Positions 28,914 to 31,006 of a stretch of DNA of 31,006 nucleotides are shown here, in pieces. The position numbers were made by a program, and so were the translations under genes. Source of the DNA: Chloroflexota bacterium (GTDB lineage Bacteria; Chloroflexota; Dehalococcoidia; SHYB01; JACPQI01); NCBI GenBank assembly GCA_016190545.1, contig JACPQI010000140.1, forward strand, positions 1 through 31,006, written 5' to 3'. Numbering within the stretch: position 1 is the first letter of the stretch; the number at the start of each line of letters is the position of its first letter. Under the pieces are notes generated by a model. That model was given only the letters and a program-made list of their open reading frames with translations, searched no databases and had not been told where the DNA came from.

Positions 28914-31006
28914 AAACACGACCTCCTGGGCGAGAGCAGGTCATACCCACCGTCTGCGCCAGCCATTGCGGAGGTTCTTGTCTCCTCAAGGTGCACGTCA
29001 AAAACGGAGTGATCACCAGGATCGAGACGGATGACGGCGACGAACCCCAACTGCGGGCCTGCCTGCGAGGCCGCGCCTATCGCCAGAGGGTGCATGCTCA
29101 GGACCGGCTCCTGTATCCGATGAAGAGGGTGGGCGCTCGAGGAGAAGGTAAGTTTGAGCGCGTCTCCTGGGATGAGGCCCTGGACCGGGTGGCGGGAGAA
29201 TACAAACGGGTGCGGGACACCTATGGGCCTGCATCTGTCGTGCTACTGGCATCCGCCGGCGATGTTGCCGCCCTGCACACCTTCGGGACAATGTCCAGGT
29301 TGCTTAACCTGGCGGGTGGCCACACCACCTGCTGGGGAGCAGCCTCTTTTCATGCGGGTGTGTATGCCTCAATAGTTACCTACGGCACTTTCTACGCCAG
29401 CAACACCCGAGACGACCTGGTCCATTCCAAGCTGATCATCATGTGGGGATGGAATCCGGCGAACTCCGTCAGCGGCACGAACACCTGCTGGTACCTGGCC
29501 CAGGCCAGGGAGGCCGGGGCGCGGATTGTGGCTGTTGACCCTCGGCATACAGACACGGCGGCCACCTTCGCTCACCAGTGGATACCCATAAGGCCCGGCA
29601 CCGACGCCGCCATGTTGCTGGCAATGGCCTACGTGATGATCAAAGAGCGGCTATACGACGAGAAGTTCATCAACACGTATGTAGCCGGGTTCGACCAATT
29701 CAAGAAGTACGTACTGGGTACTGAAGACGGGATGCCAAAGACGCCGGGCTGGGCGGAGAACATCACCGGCGTTCCAGCCGCGACCACGGAACAACTAGCT
29801 AAGGAGTACGCCACCCGCAAGCCGGCGGCGCTCATGGCCGGCATCGGCCCTGGACGGACCTCCTTCGGGGAGCAATACCACCGCGCCGCTATATCGCTGG
29901 CGGCCATGACCGGCAACGTCGGCATACACGGCGGCGATGCCGCAGCCAGGGCTTGGGAATCGGTGATGGGAGGCTATCGGTACTCGGTGCAGCCCCTGAC
30001 GGCCGGCGTGGAAAGGGTCGCCAATCCAGCCGAGCGCGGGGTGGTATCGAGAAAAGACCTCCCTTACGGCTGCAAAGACCGGAGGGTACATAGCGCTCAA
30101 CTCGCCGACGCTATCCTCAGGGGCAAGGCCGGCGGCTACTATGCCGACTACAAGCTGCTCTATCTCGCCCAGTGCAACTACGTGAACCAATTCCCCAACA
30201 CCAACAAGATAGTCAAGGCGCTCCATTCCCTTGAGTTCATCGTGACGCAGGAGCAGTTCTTAACGCCCACCGCCAAATTCGCCGACATCGTGCTCCCCGC
30301 CTGTACGTTCATGGAAAGGAACGACTTGGCGTTCGGCGTCGGGTCAGGGTTTGTCGGCGCCCAGAACAAGGTCATCGACCCGCTGGGAGAGTCGAAATCG
30401 CCCCTCCAGATCGCCATTGAACTAGCGGAGCGGCTGGGCGTCACGAATTACCTGGACAAGACCGAGGAGGAGTTCCTGAGAGGAATCGCGCAGCGCGGCG
30501 GCGTCCCCGACTACGCCGAATTGAAGAGGAAAGGCGTCTACCGGGTCCCCGTGTCGGAGCCTCAGGTAGCCCTCAAGAAGCAGATCGAAGACCCCGCAAA
30601 CAACCCTTTCCGCACTCCGTCGGGGAAGATCGAGGTCTACTCTCAGCTATGGGCCGACGTACAGATCCCCGGGCTTCCGTCCATTCCCACGTACCTAGAA
30701 GCTAAAGAGAGCAGAAGCGACCCCCGCGCCAGTCGATATCCCCTGCAACTCATTACCACAGCATTCAAAAGGCGCGCCCTCAGCCAATTCGACAATGTTC
30801 CATGGCTAAGGGAACTCCAAAGCCAGGCAGTCGCGGTCAACTCCAAGGACGCCCAGGCACGGGGCATCCGCGATGGCGACATGGTGCGGGTGTTCAACGA
30901 CAGGGGTGAGATGGTCATTCCGGCCAGAGTGACTGAGCGGATCATACCGGGAGCGGTCGACGTTCCTCATGGCGCTTGGTATGACCCTGATGAGAAGGGA
31001 ATAGAC
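28910..31006 (+). CDS. DmsA-like molybdopterin oxidoreductase catalytic subunit (partial, 3' end outside window)
   Basis: Open from the ATG at 28910 to the last base: 699 codons without a stop. It belongs to the DMSO reductase superfamily and resembles DmsA/YnfE. Residues 16-24 and 51 give the 4Fe-4S motif C-x3-C-x3-C-x26-C, followed by RACLRGR, LYPMKRVGARGEGKFERVSW and the molybdopterin segments VVLLASAGD, GWNPANS and WIPIRPGTDAAMLLAMAYVM. By alignment with the DmsA GDYS motif, Ser146 (GAAS, codon TCT at 29345-29347) is the probable Mo ligand. No twin-arginine signal precedes it, unlike E. coli DmsA, so it may work in the cytoplasm. The N-oxide, S-oxide or other substrate is not known. Confidence 0.88.
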   Translation, partial: MKTRPPGREQVIPTVCASHCGGSCLLKVHVKNGVITRIETDDGDEPQLRACLRGRAYRQRVHAQDRLLYPMKRVGARGEGKFERVSWDEALDRVAGEYKRVRDTYGPASVVLLASAGDVAALHTFGTMSRLLNLAGGHTTCWGAASFHAGVYASIVTYGTFYASNTRDDLVHSKLIIMWGWNPANSVSGTNTCWYLAQAREAGARIVAVDPRHTDTAATFAHQWIPIRPGTDAAMLLAMAYVMIKERLYDEKFINTYVAGFDQFKKYVLGTEDGMPKTPGWAENITGVPAATTEQLAKEYATRKPAALMAGIGPGRTSFGEQYHRAAISLAAMTGNVGIHGGDAAARAWESVMGGYRYSVQPLTAGVERVANPAERGVVSRKDLPYGCKDRRVHSAQLADAILRGKAGGYYADYKLLYLAQCNYVNQFPNTNKIVKALHSLEFIVTQEQFLTPTAKFADIVLPACTFMERNDLAFGVGSGFVGAQNKVIDPLGESKSPLQIAIELAERLGVTNYLDKTEEEFLRGIAQRGGVPDYAELKRKGVYRVPVSEPQVALKKQIEDPANNPFRTPSGKIEVYSQLWADVQIPGLPSIPTYLEAKESRSDPRASRYPLQLITTAFKRRALSQFDNVPWLRELQSQAVAVNSKDAQARGIRDGDMVRVFNDRGEMVIPARVTERIIPGAVDVPHGAWYDPDEKGID

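Noticed and set aside
29345..29347. Possible selenocysteine at the molybdenum-ligand position of the DmsA-like enzyme
   Set aside because: The codon is TCT (Ser), and the alignment with DmsA predicts Ser. There is no in-frame TGA in the gene within the window.

Overview
The window is a GC-rich, gene-dense chromosomal segment of a bacterium, most likely an uncultivated member of the Chloroflexota (Dehalococcoidia/SAR202-like). This placement is an inference. It rests on three lipoproteins with long Thr/Pro-rich tethers behind the lipobox, on the gene repertoire (LLM-class flavin enzyme, family-2 amidohydrolase, SnoaL-like proteins, CitE-like lyase, a gamma-alpha fused 2-oxoacid:ferredoxin oxidoreductase, MidA-like methyltransferase), and on E. 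coli-like promoters with clear TATAAT boxes. No phage, plasmid, transposase or CRISPR is visible.

Layout. 1-735 (-): 5' part of an oligopeptide-type solute-binding lipoprotein, cut by the left edge. 931-1965 (+): Gfo/Idh/MocA oxidoreductase. 2032-2367 (-): HesB/IscA protein with its own promoter and intrinsic terminator. 2542-4010 (+): a speD-speB polyamine operon with a structured leader. 4058-5071 (-): YHYH-domain lipoprotein. 5200-9019 (+): M50 site-2 protease, cysteine desulfurase, a frameshifted glycosyltransferase, and an IscU scaffold. The glycosyltransferase lies between the iscS-like and iscU-like genes. 9059-10891 (+): M20 amidohydrolase and a membrane polyprenol/diacylglycerol kinase-like protein. 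10888-14252 (-): amidohydrolase-2 and a second solute-binding lipoprotein, with a remnant of another amidohydrolase just upstream. 14629-16806 (+): plsX, thioredoxin, a selenocysteine tRNA (selC) and a SnoaL-like protein. 16849-17337 (-): cNMP-binding protein. 17586-19479 (+): LLM flavin enzyme and CitE-like lyase, joined across a 24-bp palindrome. 19498-25157 (-): SnoaL-like protein, an EamA transporter split into two overlapping half-genes, an unknown membrane protein, an ABC-2 exporter pair and a MidA-like methyltransferase. 25279-28077 (+): korA-korB operon with a consensus promoter, a leader containing an intrinsic terminator, and a strong 3' terminator. 28230-31006 (+): a DMSO-reductase-like dmsB-dmsA pair, with dmsA running off the right edge.

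How the genes fit together. HesB/IscA, the cysteine desulfurase and IscU form a dispersed Fe-S assembly set. It would serve the KorAB ferredoxin oxidoreductase and the DmsAB-like molybdoenzyme at the right end. SpeD and the ureohydrolase point to spermidine made from agmatine. The selC gene shows that the organism probably decodes UGA as selenocysteine, yet no selenoprotein or other sel gene is visible here. In particular, the molybdoenzyme carries a Ser codon at the metal-ligand position.

The observations most worth checking are the selC gene, the structured speD leader, the terminator inside the korA leader, the split EamA transporter, the displaced glycosyltransferase tail, and the palindrome that fuses the LLM reading frame to the citE start.
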